The notes under the pieces were generated by a model. The model was not told where the DNA came from and ran no database searches. It was given only the letters and a program-made list of their open reading frames with translations. Below are positions 34,331 to 43,623 of a stretch of 64,000 nt of DNA, one piece after another (positions within the stretch are counted from its first letter, which is position 1; the number at the start of each line of letters is the position of its first letter). The position numbers and the translations under genes are program-made. Source of the DNA: 3107 sp965216225 (GTDB taxonomy: Bacteria; Pseudomonadota; Alphaproteobacteria; Rhodobacterales; Rhodobacteraceae); contig CBDCFF010000034.1 of NCBI GenBank assembly GCA_965216225.1, positions 310,001 to 374,000 on the forward strand. The letters are read 5' to 3'.

Positions 34331-35475
34331 GCCCGCACCAGGGCCACGGTGGCGATGGCGGCGATGCCCTCTTCCCGGCCGGTAAAGCCCAATCTTTCAG
34401 AGGTCGTGGCCTTGACACCGATCCGGTTCGCCTTCAGCCTGGTGATCCGGGCCAGTTCCGCCTGCATGGCGTCGGCATGGGGGCCGATCTTCGGGCGTTC
34501 GCAGACCAGTGTGCAGTCGATATTGGAAATCGCATAGCCGCGTTCCGCCGCCAGATCACAGGCATGGCGCAGGAAAATCTCGCTGGCGGCGCCCTGCCAT
34601 TGCGGGTCCGACGGGGGAAAGTGGCGACCAATATCGCCTTCGGCCAGCGCGCCATAAATCGCATCGGTGATCGCGTGCATCCCCACATCGGCATCCGAAT
34701 GCCCCTGCAAACCGCGCCCATGAGGTATCCGCACGCCACAGAGCGCCACATGATCGCCAGTGCCAAACCGATGCACGTCATAGCCGTTGCCCAGCCGAAT
34801 ATCCATTTGCCCCCGTTGCCCCCGCAATATCCGCTCTGCCCGCGCAAAATCGCCGGGCGCGGTGATTTTCAGATTGTCCTCGTCGCCCAGCACGATCGCC
34901 ACGTCAAGCCCTGCGGCGCGGGCGACCTCCACATCATCCGCCGCCCCGCCCGGATGCGCCCGGTGCGCCGCAAGGATCGCATCGAAATGAAAGCCCTGCG
35001 GCGTCTGCGCCCGGAAAAGCGCGCCACGGTCCCGCGTGGCCCCGATCAGCGGGCGGTCATCGGCCTGCGCATCGCCCACCCAAAGCGCATCCGACACGGC
35101 AAGCCCCGGCGCGGCCCCAGGCCGGGTATCGAGCGCCCGGAGCACATCCGAAATGATCCGGCCAGAGACACAGGCGCGCGCCACATCGTGGATCAGAACG
35201 CGGCTTGCCTGCTGACCCTCCAGCGCCTCCAGCCCCGCCCGGACAGAAGCCGTCCGCGTCGCCCCGCCATGAACAAAGCGGATGCCCCCCGGCACCTGCG
35301 CCTCATCCTCCGGGTGGATCACCAGCAGCACGTCGTCGATACCGGGATGAGAGGCAAAGGCCGCTATCGTCCAGTCCGCCACCCGGCGACCGGCGATGCG
35401 CCGCCATTGTTTTGGCGCTTCTCCGCCCGCCCGCGTTCCACGGCCTGCTGCAACGATCAATGCGATTGTCGTCAT
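34327..35475 (-). CDS. ispDF: Bifunctional IspD/IspF (MEP cytidylyltransferase / MECDP synthase)
   Basis: 382 residues, a fusion common in alphaproteobacteria. The N-terminal IspD domain has LIVAAGRGTRAGGEAPKQW (CTP-binding) and RVLIHDVARACVS. The C-terminal IspF domain starts at about residue 225 with DIRLGNGYDVHRF and contains GLQGHSDADVGMHAITDAIY (zinc-binding) and ends near GREEGIAAIATVALV. The enzyme runs two non-consecutive steps of the non-mevalonate isoprenoid pathway. It is divergent from the nifR3 remnant. Confidence 0.95.
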   Translation of the reverse strand: MTTIALIVAAGRGTRAGGEAPKQWRRIAGRRVADWTIAAFASHPGIDDVLLVIHPEDEAQVPGGIRFVHGGATRTASVRAGLEALEGQQASRVLIHDVARACVSGRIISDVLRALDTRPGAAPGLAVSDALWVGDAQADDRPLIGATRDRGALFRAQTPQGFHFDAILAAHRAHPGGAADDVEVARAAGLDVAIVLGDEDNLKITAPGDFARAERILRGQRGQMDIRLGNGYDVHRFGTGDHVALCGVRIPHGRGLQGHSDADVGMHAITDAIYGALAEGDIGRHFPPSDPQWQGAASEIFLRHACDLAAERGYAISNIDCTLVCERPKIGPHADAMQAELARITRLKANRIGVKATTSERLGFTGREEGIAAIATVALVRA

Positions 35476-35654
35476 GATGTCCTTACCCGTGCTGCCGTCT
35501 TATGCGGAACGCAAAGGTGTGACAATGGTGGCAAAATCACGCGGATGTGCTCAAAAAACAGGCAGAAGACGAATGCGTGCCTGAATTTTCCGTGTAAAAC
35601 TTGCGCTTTCAGGTGGTTTTTCCTAGCCAGAGCATATGCACAAGGATCAGGCAT

Positions 35655-35915
35655 TTGGGTATCAGGATCAAAGGAAAAAGGATCGGCCCCCCGGTATTTC
35701 CGGCCCCGCTTGCGGGAATCACCGAAATCACCGACGTGCCGTTCGGTAATCCCGTCTCTGAATCCGGCGCGCGGATGATCGACATCAACATGGGCTGCCC
35801 GGCCAGAAGGGTGGTCAACGGCGATTCCGGTTCCGCGCAGATGCGCGATCCCGAAACGGTGTTGCGCCTGCTGCCCGGTGCGCTGCAACCCGCGCCGGCG
35901 CAGAGGGCGGCGTGA
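35655..35915 (+). pseudogene. dusB: nifR3/dusB (tRNA-dihydrouridine synthase) remnant with large deletions
   Basis: Only about 86 residues remain (the open frame could begin at 35601). IRIKGKRIGPPVFPAPLAGI followed by TEITDVPF is the DusB N-terminus, then it jumps to GARMIDINMGCPARRVVNGD with the catalytic-Cys loop and GSAQMRDPETVLRLL. Roughly 60 residues between these blocks and the entire C-terminal half are missing compared with the usual length of about 330. The TGA (35913-35915) overlaps the ntrB start, preserving the nifR3-ntrB junction typical of Rhodobacteraceae. It cannot form the TIM barrel. Confidence 0.82.
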
Positions 35916-37015
35916 TGCGGGATGCGGACGAGCTCTGGGCGGCGTTGCCCCTGCCCGCGCTGGTGGTTGATGGGGCGAACCGCATCGCAGCCATCAACCC
36001 GGCGGCAGAGCAGTTTCTGCGCCGTTCCGAAACGCAGCTTTCAGGCTCCCCGGTGGCGGCGTTGCTGGGGGGCGACATCCCGATCATGGACGCCTTTGGC
36101 CGCGCCCGGAATGACCGGGCGGCAATCTCTGTCCGCGACGTCCCGGTGATCGTCGCCGGGAAAGAGCCGGAACATTGCCGGTTGCAACTGTCGCCGCTTC
36201 TGTCCAGCCGGGATGACGCTTTTGACGGCGGTGTGCTTGTGGTTCTGCAATCCAACCGGTCCTTTCAGGATCTGATCCGCAACCCGGCCAGCACCGCCGC
36301 CCGGTCGGCGATCGGCATGTCGGAGATGCTGGCCCATGAAATCAGGAATCCCCTGGCCGGGATCAGCGGCGCGGCCCAGCTTCTGGCCATGACACTCGCC
36401 GGGGAAGAGCGCGAATTGACCGAAATGATCGTGTCGGAAACCAGACGGATCTCCAGGCTGCTCGATCAGGTCGCGCAGTTCGGCAACCTGTTGCCGCCCG
36501 ACAGAAAACCGACCAACCTGCACGATGTTCTGGACCGCGCGCGGAAATCCGCGTTGCTGGGCTTTGCAGGCGATATCGAGATCGTCGAGGAATACGATCC
36601 TTCGCTGCCCGCCGCCCATTGCGATGCGGATCAGTTGCAACAGGTGATCCTCAACCTTCTGAAGAATGCGGCAGAGGCGCTTTGCGACACGCGGGACGGG
36701 TGCATCCGCATCCGCACCCGGTATGAAAGCGGATTGCGGATTCGCGATACCCGTGGCCATCTGCGCCCTGCGTCATTGCAGATCGAAATCGTCGATAACG
36801 GGCCCGGACTGGCCCCGGCAATCGCCGATGCGGTCTTTGACCCGTTCGTTTCGGGCCGCGGGAACGGAACCGGGCTCGGGCTGGCGCTGGTCAGCAAGAT
36901 CGTGGCAGAGCACGACGGCAGGATCGGGGTCAAAAGCGCACCGGGGCAGACCGTTTTCACGGTATCGCTGCCTGCGGCCCAGGGCCAGGCCCGGCGCAAG
37001 GCAGAGGTGGTCTGA
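35912..37015 (+). CDS. ntrB: Nitrogen-regulation sensor histidine kinase NtrB
   Basis: 367 residues from GTG 35912 (ATG 35915 equally plausible). The N-terminal PAS domain (about 10-110) is followed by HisKA with MLAHEIRNPLAGISGAAQLL (phospho-His about 142) and HATPase motifs N (LLKNAAEAL), G1 (DNGPGLAP) and G2 (GNGTGLGLALV). No membrane segments, as expected for cytosolic NtrB controlled by PII. Its stop shares one base with the ntrC start. It phosphorylates NtrC under nitrogen limitation. Confidence 0.94.
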   Translation: MMRDADELWAALPLPALVVDGANRIAAINPAAEQFLRRSETQLSGSPVAALLGGDIPIMDAFGRARNDRAAISVRDVPVIVAGKEPEHCRLQLSPLLSSRDDAFDGGVLVVLQSNRSFQDLIRNPASTAARSAIGMSEMLAHEIRNPLAGISGAAQLLAMTLAGEERELTEMIVSETRRISRLLDQVAQFGNLLPPDRKPTNLHDVLDRARKSALLGFAGDIEIVEEYDPSLPAAHCDADQLQQVILNLLKNAAEALCDTRDGCIRIRTRYESGLRIRDTRGHLRPASLQIEIVDNGPGLAPAIADAVFDPFVSGRGNGTGLGLALVSKIVAEHDGRIGVKSAPGQTVFTVSLPAAQGQARRKAEVV

Positions 37016-38385
37016 TGGACGGAACGGTCCTGATCGCGGATGATGACAGGACCATCCGCACGTTTCTGACCCAGGCGCTGACCCGCGCCGGATGCCGCGT
37101 TCATGCCACCTCGTCGCTTACGACCCTGCTGCGCTGGGTGGGCGAAGGCATGGGCGATCTGGTCATCACCGATGTGGTGATGCCGGACGGCAACGGGCTT
37201 GAAATGCTGCCGAAGATCGCGCAGGACCGGCCCGGTCTTCCGGTCATCGTCATCTCGGCCCAGAACACCATCATGACCGCAATTCAGGCCGCAGAGGCGG
37301 AAGCGTTCGATTACCTGCCGAAACCCTTCGATCTGCCCGACCTGATGAAACGCTCGGCGCGGGCGCTGTCGCAGGCCCCCCAAAAGTCCGCCGATGCGGC
37401 CGCCGGGGATGGCGCAGGGGCGCGCCCCCCGGCGCTGCCGCTGGTCGGCAGATCGGCCCCCATGCAGACCCTCTATCGCACCATTGCGCGGGTTATGAAC
37501 GCCGATCTGCCGATCCTGATCACCGGTGAAAGCGGGACCGGAAAATCGCTGATCGCCCGCGCCATTCATGATCTGGGGGAATGCGCCCGACAGCCTTTTG
37601 CGGTATTGAATGCAGGCAGCGGGCAGGATGCCCGGAGCTTGCCGGACATCGCCGCCACCGCGCGCGGGGGCACATTGCTGCTTGACGAGATTTCGGATTT
37701 CGATATGGCCATGCAGGCCCGTATCGTCAGGATTCTGGACAATCTTCCGCGCCCGGCGGCGCGCGTCATCGCCACCAGCCGCGCCAATCTTCGCCCCGCC
37801 ATGGCAGAGGGCCGGCTGCGTGATGATCTGTTCTACCGGCTGCGCGGGGTGTCCCTGACAGTACCATCCCTGCGCGAACGGGTGGACGACATTCCGCTGC
37901 TTGCGGAACACTTCCTGACGTTTGGCCAGGAACAGGGCGCAACCGCGCGCACCATGGGCGAGGCCGCGTCAGAAGCCGCGCGGCGCTATCACTGGCCCGG
38001 CAATGTGCGTCAGCTCGAATTTGCAATCCGCAGCCTCTCTCTGGTGCGCCGGGGCGAGGCGATCAGCAGGGAAGAGCTGGATAATGCCATTGGCGATCCG
38101 GTTTTGGCCCCGGCGCCCGAAACCGCCGAACCGGACAGGCTCGGCGATGCAGTGGAACGGCATTTGCGGCGGTATTTCGAGCTTTTGGGAAACGAGCTTC
38201 CGCCGCCGGGGCTCTATCAGCGAATCCTGCGCGAGATGGAGCGCCCCCTGATCGAGATCCTGCTGGATGCCAGCGGTGGAAATCAGGCCAGATGCGCCGA
38301 GATTCTGGGCATAAACCGGAATACGCTGCGAAAGAAGATCACCGCGCTCGATATTCGCGTGACACGGCGGCGCCAGATGATGTAA
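37015..38385 (+). CDS. ntrC: Nitrogen response regulator NtrC lacking the GAFTGA sigma-54 loop
   Basis: 456 residues: receiver domain (phospho-Asp in LVITDVVMPDGNG, about 54), AAA+ domain (Walker A GESGTGKS, Walker B GGTLLLDEI) and a C-terminal Fis-type helix-turn-helix (GGNQARCAEILGINRNTLRK). Between the Walker motifs, where sigma-54 activators have ELFGHEKGAFTGA, only NAGSGQDARSLPDIAATARG remains. Rhodobacter capsulatus NtrC is known to lack this loop and to activate sigma-70 polymerase, and this protein fits that type. Targets are unknown here; amtB is a natural candidate. Confidence 0.93.
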   Translation: MDGTVLIADDDRTIRTFLTQALTRAGCRVHATSSLTTLLRWVGEGMGDLVITDVVMPDGNGLEMLPKIAQDRPGLPVIVISAQNTIMTAIQAAEAEAFDYLPKPFDLPDLMKRSARALSQAPQKSADAAAGDGAGARPPALPLVGRSAPMQTLYRTIARVMNADLPILITGESGTGKSLIARAIHDLGECARQPFAVLNAGSGQDARSLPDIAATARGGTLLLDEISDFDMAMQARIVRILDNLPRPAARVIATSRANLRPAMAEGRLRDDLFYRLRGVSLTVPSLRERVDDIPLLAEHFLTFGQEQGATARTMGEAASEAARRYHWPGNVRQLEFAIRSLSLVRRGEAISREELDNAIGDPVLAPAPETAEPDRLGDAVERHLRRYFELLGNELPPPGLYQRILREMERPLIEILLDASGGNQARCAEILGINRNTLRKKITALDIRVTRRRQMM

Positions 38386-38483
38386 AACCGCAACACAAGA
38401 GTGGCTGACGGGCATCATTCCTGAAAAGCTCACCATATATGGCGGTGCGCCGGTAACACGGCACTATAAAGTGGGGTCGGTCG

Positions 38484-40757
38484 GTGGCCAGTCCGGCGAG
38501 ACGAGCAACGGTTGAAAGGCTCCTGCGCTTGCGCAGACAGCGGCGCGTTCAGAATTTTGCAACTCTGGGCCTGGTTTTTCTTGGCCCCGTTCTGGCGTTC
38601 TGGACGTTCATGGTGCTGGGTCCGCTCAATCAGGGCGGCGGCTCGCCCAGCCTTCGGCTCATTCTTCTGGCCGACATGATCTATATCCTTGTCGTGGCGG
38701 CGCTGGTGCTGCGCCGGATCGCGCAGATGATTTCGGCAAGGCGTGCAAAATCCGCAGGTTCCCGGCTGCACCTGCGTCTGACCGGGGTGTTTGCCCTTGT
38801 CGCCCTCGTTCCCACCGTTCTGGTTGCCGTTTTCGCGACGATCACGGTCAATTTCGGCCTTGAAGGCTGGTTTTCCGAGCGCGTTCGCCGGGTTGTCGGC
38901 AGTTCCCTGGCGGCGGCAGAAGCCTACGAGGCCGAACAGCGGCGTGATCTGGCGGAAGATGCGGAACTGCTTGCCCGATACCTGAACGCCGCGCGCTCTG
39001 CGGCCTTTTTGCTGCCGGACGCCGAATTGCGTCCGGTTCTGGCCCAGGGGCAATTGCAGATACAGCGCGGGCTGAAGGAAGCCTTCGTCATTGATGGCGG
39101 CGCTGAAATCCGCGCCAGGGGCGAACGGTCCTATCTGTTCGATTTCGACCCCCCCCCGGTCGCGGAAATCGCCCGTGCGCAGAGTGGCGAAACGGCTGTC
39201 ATCCAGGACTGGGACAATAACGAATTCCGCGCCCTGGTTCATCTGGCGGCCTTTTCGGACCGGCTCCTCTATGTCAGCCGCGAGGTTGACGGCGACATTC
39301 TGAACCTTCTCGACGAAACGCAGGAAACGGCCCATCTCTATCAGCAACTCGAAAGCGAACGCGGCAGGCTGCTGTTCGAATTCGGGGTGCTCTATCTGGG
39401 TTTTGCGCTTATCCTGATCTTGGCCGCCGTCTGGCTGGGGCTGTGGTTTGCGGAACGCCTATCGCGCCCGGTGGGCAGGCTTGCCGGGGCCGCGCAGGCA
39501 GTCGGCGCGGGAAATCTGGACGTTCAGGTGATGGAGGAAGACGGCGATGACGAGATCGCCATGCTGGGCCAGCTTTTCAACCGCATGACCCGGCAACTGA
39601 AAGCACAGCGCGAAACGCTTCTGGAAAACAACCGCGCGACAGAGCGGCGCAGGCGGCTGTTCGATTCCGTTCTGGGGTCGGTGACGGCTGGTGTGATCGG
39701 GCTTGGCGCGGATGGCCAGATCGCCTTTGCAAACCGCTCTGCGGAACGGCTTCTGAACCTGCCGGACAATCAGGCCCAGCAGGACATGCGCGTCCTGGTG
39801 CCGGAATTCACCCCGCTTTTCGAAAAGCTGCGCGAGGGCGGGGCCGAGGCCGTTCAACAGGAAATCCGCCTGACGCGCCGGGGCAAGCAGGAAAATCTGC
39901 TGGTCCGCATGGCGACCCGCCGCAATGCGGGGAACATGCTGGAAGGCTATGTGATCGCCTTCGACGATGTCACCGACCTCGTGTCGGCCCAGAGGATGGC
40001 GGCCTGGGGGGATGTGGCGCGGCGTATTGCCCACGAAATCAAGAATCCGCTGACGCCCATACAGTTGTCCGCCGAGCGCCTGAAAAGGAAACTTGCGCCT
40101 GTGGCGGGCGATCAGGCGGATGCGCTGGATCAGTATACCGGCGTGATCATCCGGCAAACCGGGGACTTGCGGCGGATCGTTGACGAATTTTCGCAATTTG
40201 CCCGGATGCCGGAGCCGGACACCCGTTGCGCCGATCTGTGTCCGGTCGTGCGCGACGCGGTTCTGTTGCAGAAGGCGGGTTTTGAAAACCTGAAGATCGG
40301 CCTTGAATTGCCGGATGCGCCGATCATGGCGGATTTCGATCAGACCATGCTGTCACAGGCGTTGACGAACCTGATCAAGAATGGCGGCGAAGCCATCGAA
40401 AGTTACAGGGAAAAACAGGCGCCCGAAAACTTTGCCGGTGAAGTTCGCGTGTCCCTCGAACGGGTGGACAATCAGGCGGTGATCAGGATTGCCGACAACG
40501 GCATCGGCCTGCCCGCCGATCGCGCCAGACTGTTCGAGCCTTATGTGACGACCCGCGACAAGGGCACGGGACTTGGCCTGCCGATCGTCAGGAAGATCGT
40601 CGAGGAACATGGCGGCGCGCTGGTCCTCGACGATGCCGAACCCTTTGACGGCAACGCGCATTACGGCGCGTGCGCCACCATAACCCTGACCTGTGAAGAC
40701 CGCCCGGCGGATGCCGGAAGGCGGCGGGTAGCTGAAAGCGAGGCTGACGATGAATGA
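38484..40757 (+). CDS. ntrY: Membrane sensor histidine kinase NtrY
   Basis: 757 residues with a GTG start. The N-terminal part has several membrane segments (LGLVFLGPVLAFWTFMVLG, LILLADMIYILVVAALVL, FALVALVPTVLVAVFATITV) around a periplasmic sensor region, and another segment at about 295-320. Then come HAMP, PAS (about 390-500), HisKA with ARRIAHEIKNPLTPIQLSAE, and HATPase with NLIKNGGEAI and GLGLPIV. It overlaps ntrX by 8 bp. The NtrYX pair links nitrogen, redox or envelope signals in alphaproteobacteria. Confidence 0.94.
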   Translation: MASPARRATVERLLRLRRQRRVQNFATLGLVFLGPVLAFWTFMVLGPLNQGGGSPSLRLILLADMIYILVVAALVLRRIAQMISARRAKSAGSRLHLRLTGVFALVALVPTVLVAVFATITVNFGLEGWFSERVRRVVGSSLAAAEAYEAEQRRDLAEDAELLARYLNAARSAAFLLPDAELRPVLAQGQLQIQRGLKEAFVIDGGAEIRARGERSYLFDFDPPPVAEIARAQSGETAVIQDWDNNEFRALVHLAAFSDRLLYVSREVDGDILNLLDETQETAHLYQQLESERGRLLFEFGVLYLGFALILILAAVWLGLWFAERLSRPVGRLAGAAQAVGAGNLDVQVMEEDGDDEIAMLGQLFNRMTRQLKAQRETLLENNRATERRRRLFDSVLGSVTAGVIGLGADGQIAFANRSAERLLNLPDNQAQQDMRVLVPEFTPLFEKLREGGAEAVQQEIRLTRRGKQENLLVRMATRRNAGNMLEGYVIAFDDVTDLVSAQRMAAWGDVARRIAHEIKNPLTPIQLSAERLKRKLAPVAGDQADALDQYTGVIIRQTGDLRRIVDEFSQFARMPEPDTRCADLCPVVRDAVLLQKAGFENLKIGLELPDAPIMADFDQTMLSQALTNLIKNGGEAIESYREKQAPENFAGEVRVSLERVDNQAVIRIADNGIGLPADRARLFEPYVTTRDKGTGLGLPIVRKIVEEHGGALVLDDAEPFDGNAHYGACATITLTCEDRPADAGRRRVAESEADDE

Positions 40758-42168
40758 CATTCTGATCGTGGATGACGAGCGCGACATAAGAGAGTTGATC
40801 GCCGATATTCTGCGCGATGAAGGCTATGACGCCAGGGTTGCAGGCAGTTCGGACGAATGCCTGAAGCAGCTTTCCGACAGGGCGCCCTCGCTGATGATCC
40901 TCGACATCTGGCTGAAAGACAGTAGCATGGACGGTATCGACATCCTGAAACTGGTCAGGAAAGACATGCCGGGCGTGCCGGTGGTCATCATTTCCGGTCA
41001 CGGCAATATCGAAATCGCCGTCGCCGCAATCAAGCAGGGCGCCTATGACTTCATCGAAAAGCCCTTCAACATAGATCAGCTTCTGGTCGTGATCGGACGC
41101 GCGATGGAAACCTCCAGATTGCGCCGAGAGAACACCGAACTCCGCCGTCGTGACGAGGGCCCTGTCGAGATGATCGGCTCAGGCGCGGCCTTCAGGGCGC
41201 TCAAATCCCAGCTTGACAAGGTAACGAAGTCGAACAGCCGCGTGATGCTGACCGGTCCGGCAGGGGCGGGCAAGGAAATCGCCGCCCGCTATGTCCACGC
41301 CAGATCCGACCGCAGCAATCATCCGTTCGTGACGGTCAACTCTGCCTCGGTGGTGCCGGAACGCATGGAGGAGGTACTGTTCGGCCGCCAGACCTCCGAC
41401 GGCGCGACAGAGCCGGGATTGCTGGAACAGGCCAATGGCGGGATGATCTATTTCGACGAGATTGCGGACATGCCCCCTGGCACGCAATCGAAGATACTGC
41501 GTGTCCTCGTCGATCAGAAATTCCAGCCGGTCGGCGGCAACGAAAGCAGGCGCGTTGACGTTCGTGTCGTTTCCAGCACAACCAGGAACCTGATGGCGGA
41601 AATCGAAGCGGGAAACGTCCGGGAGGAGCTTTATCACCGCCTCAATGTCGTCCCGATCACCGTGCCATCGCTGGAAGAACGGCGTGAGGACATTCCCGAA
41701 CTCGCCGCATATTTCATCCAGGAACTGAACCGGACCCAGGGGCTTGCGCTGCGCGACTTCTCGGACGAGGCAGAGGCGCTGCTGCAAACCATGATCTGGC
41801 CCGGCAATGTGCGGCAGTTGAAGAACGTTCTGGAACGTGTGCTGATCCTTGGCTCCGGCAACGGCCCCATCGAAGCGCGGGAATTGCCGCAGAAAGAGGA
41901 ACACCGCGACGAAGGAGGGGGCCGCGTTGTCCTGTCCGGCGCCATCGCGACGCTGCCGCTGCGCGACGCGCGGGAACTGTTCGAGCGTGAATATCTCATG
42001 ACCCAGATCAACCGGTTTGGCGGAAATATCAGCCGCACCGCCGGTTTTGTCGGCATGGAACGCTCTGCCCTTCACCGCAAGCTCAAATCGCTGGGCGTTG
42101 TCACCACGGTCCGGGCAGGCGCGCGTGTCGCACGGGTCGGGTTCGAGGCGGACACCGGCGGCGGCTAG
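40750..42168 (+). CDS. ntrX: Response regulator NtrX
   Basis: 472 residues: receiver (DILIVDDERDIRELIADILR; phospho-Asp in LMILDIWLKDSSMDGI), AAA+ domain (Walker A GPAGAGKE, Walker B GGMIYFDEIADMP) and a C-terminal helix-turn-helix (ISRTAGFVGMERSALHRKLK). The sigma-54 GAFTGA loop is absent (FGRQTSDGATEPGLLEQ in its place), as is usual in alphaproteobacterial NtrX, so it probably works with another sigma factor or as a repressor. Walker A has Glu after Lys instead of Ser/Thr, which may weaken ATP hydrolysis. Confidence 0.93.
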   Translation: MNDILIVDDERDIRELIADILRDEGYDARVAGSSDECLKQLSDRAPSLMILDIWLKDSSMDGIDILKLVRKDMPGVPVVIISGHGNIEIAVAAIKQGAYDFIEKPFNIDQLLVVIGRAMETSRLRRENTELRRRDEGPVEMIGSGAAFRALKSQLDKVTKSNSRVMLTGPAGAGKEIAARYVHARSDRSNHPFVTVNSASVVPERMEEVLFGRQTSDGATEPGLLEQANGGMIYFDEIADMPPGTQSKILRVLVDQKFQPVGGNESRRVDVRVVSSTTRNLMAEIEAGNVREELYHRLNVVPITVPSLEERREDIPELAAYFIQELNRTQGLALRDFSDEAEALLQTMIWPGNVRQLKNVLERVLILGSGNGPIEARELPQKEEHRDEGGGRVVLSGAIATLPLRDARELFEREYLMTQINRFGGNISRTAGFVGMERSALHRKLKSLGVVTTVRAGARVARVGFEADTGGG

Positions 42169-42243
42169 GAACGGGTTGCGCGGATTGACCGGCGATCAGC
42201 CGTCTGCCATGGATGGAACCCGACGCATTCAGGGGATCGCGAC

Positions 42244-43620
42244 ATGAAGGTCATCATATGCGGGGCCGGGCAGGTAGGCTGGCAGATTGCGCGCCATCTG
42301 TCGGGCGAAAAGAACGACGTGACCGTCGTGGACAGCAATCCTGCGCTGATCCGGCAGATCACGGACACGCTCGATGTCCAGGGCATCGCGGGGTTTGCCT
42401 CGTATCCCGGCGTTCTGGCCCGCGCCGGTGCGCACGACGCCGACATGATCATCGCCGCCACTCTTTCCGACGAAGTGAACATGGTGACATGCCAGGTCGC
42501 CCATTCGGTCTTTTCCGTGCCGCGCAAGGTCGCCCGATTGCGGGCGCAGGCTTATCTGGAGGCCATCCATTCCGACCTTTATCGCCGCGATCACATGCCC
42601 ATCGACGTGGTGATCAGCCCGGAAAGAGAGGTCGCCCAGGCGGCGCTGCAACGGCTCTCGGCACCGGCGGCGTTCGATACGGAAAGTTTCATGGATCGCA
42701 AGGTTCAGTTGCTGGGAATCCGGCTGGAGGAGGATTGTCCGGTTCTCAACACGCCCCTGCGACAGCTTACCGACCTGTTTCCCACCCTTGCCAGCGTTGT
42801 CGTCGGTGTGCGGCGGGAGGGGACGCTGTTCGCGCCGCGTCCGGGCGACCAGCTTTTTGCAGGGGATGAAATCTACGTCATTACCCGTATCGGTGACATC
42901 GCCCGCACGATGGAGGTTTTCGGCAAGGCTGCAAGAACCCAGGATCGTGTGGTGATCATTGGCGGCGGCAATGTCGGGCGGGCGGTGGCCGAATCCCTGG
43001 AGGCGCAGCCGCGCCGGGTGCGCGCAAAGATCATCGAACGCAGCCGGGTCTGTGCGGAAGCCGCCGCGGACGCCCTGGAACGCACCATCGTTCTGCACGG
43101 GGACGGGATGGACGCCGCACTTCTGAAAGAGGCGAACATAGAGCGCGCGGATGCGGTGCTGGCGGTGACGGATGATGACAAGACCAACATGCTGGCGGCG
43201 GTGCTGGCGAAATCCGCCGGTTGTCCGATGGCGATCTGCCTGATCAATGACCCGACCCTGCGGTCATTGATGGGGGCCCTCGACATCGACGCCTATATCA
43301 ATCCGCGCGCCACGACCGTCAGTTCGATCCTGCGGCACATTCGCCACGGGCGGGTGCGGGATGTCTATTCGATCGGCGATGCCGAGGCGGAAGTGATCGA
43401 GGCAGAGGTGCTTTCCACTTCTCCCATTGCCGGGAAGGCGCTGCGCGAGGCCGGTTTCCCCGAGGGAGTCATGCTGGGCGCAATCCGCAAAGGTAACGAC
43501 ATCGTGCGACCGACCGGCAGCACGCGCATCGAGGAAGGCGATATGATCATCGTCTTCGCCCTTGCAGACGACGTTGCCGCGGTGGAGCGTCTGCTTCAGG
43601 TCTCGATAGATTTCTTCTGA
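42244..43620 (+). CDS. trkA: Trk potassium uptake regulatory subunit TrkA
   Basis: 458 residues with two tandem RCK units. Each starts with a Rossmann motif (IICGAGQVGWQIARHL near residue 3 and VVIIGGGNVGRAVAESL near 235), and each is followed by a TrkA-C ligand domain. Cytosolic NAD(H)/ATP-binding gating ring for TrkH, whose gene starts 3 bp downstream. The order ntrX-trkA-trkH-hfq is typical of Rhodobacterales. Confidence 0.95.
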   Translation: MKVIICGAGQVGWQIARHLSGEKNDVTVVDSNPALIRQITDTLDVQGIAGFASYPGVLARAGAHDADMIIAATLSDEVNMVTCQVAHSVFSVPRKVARLRAQAYLEAIHSDLYRRDHMPIDVVISPEREVAQAALQRLSAPAAFDTESFMDRKVQLLGIRLEEDCPVLNTPLRQLTDLFPTLASVVVGVRREGTLFAPRPGDQLFAGDEIYVITRIGDIARTMEVFGKAARTQDRVVIIGGGNVGRAVAESLEAQPRRVRAKIIERSRVCAEAAADALERTIVLHGDGMDAALLKEANIERADAVLAVTDDDKTNMLAAVLAKSAGCPMAICLINDPTLRSLMGALDIDAYINPRATTVSSILRHIRHGRVRDVYSIGDAEAEVIEAEVLSTSPIAGKALREAGFPEGVMLGAIRKGNDIVRPTGSTRIEEGDMIIVFALADDVAAVERLLQVSIDFF

Positions 43621-43623
43621 CCC

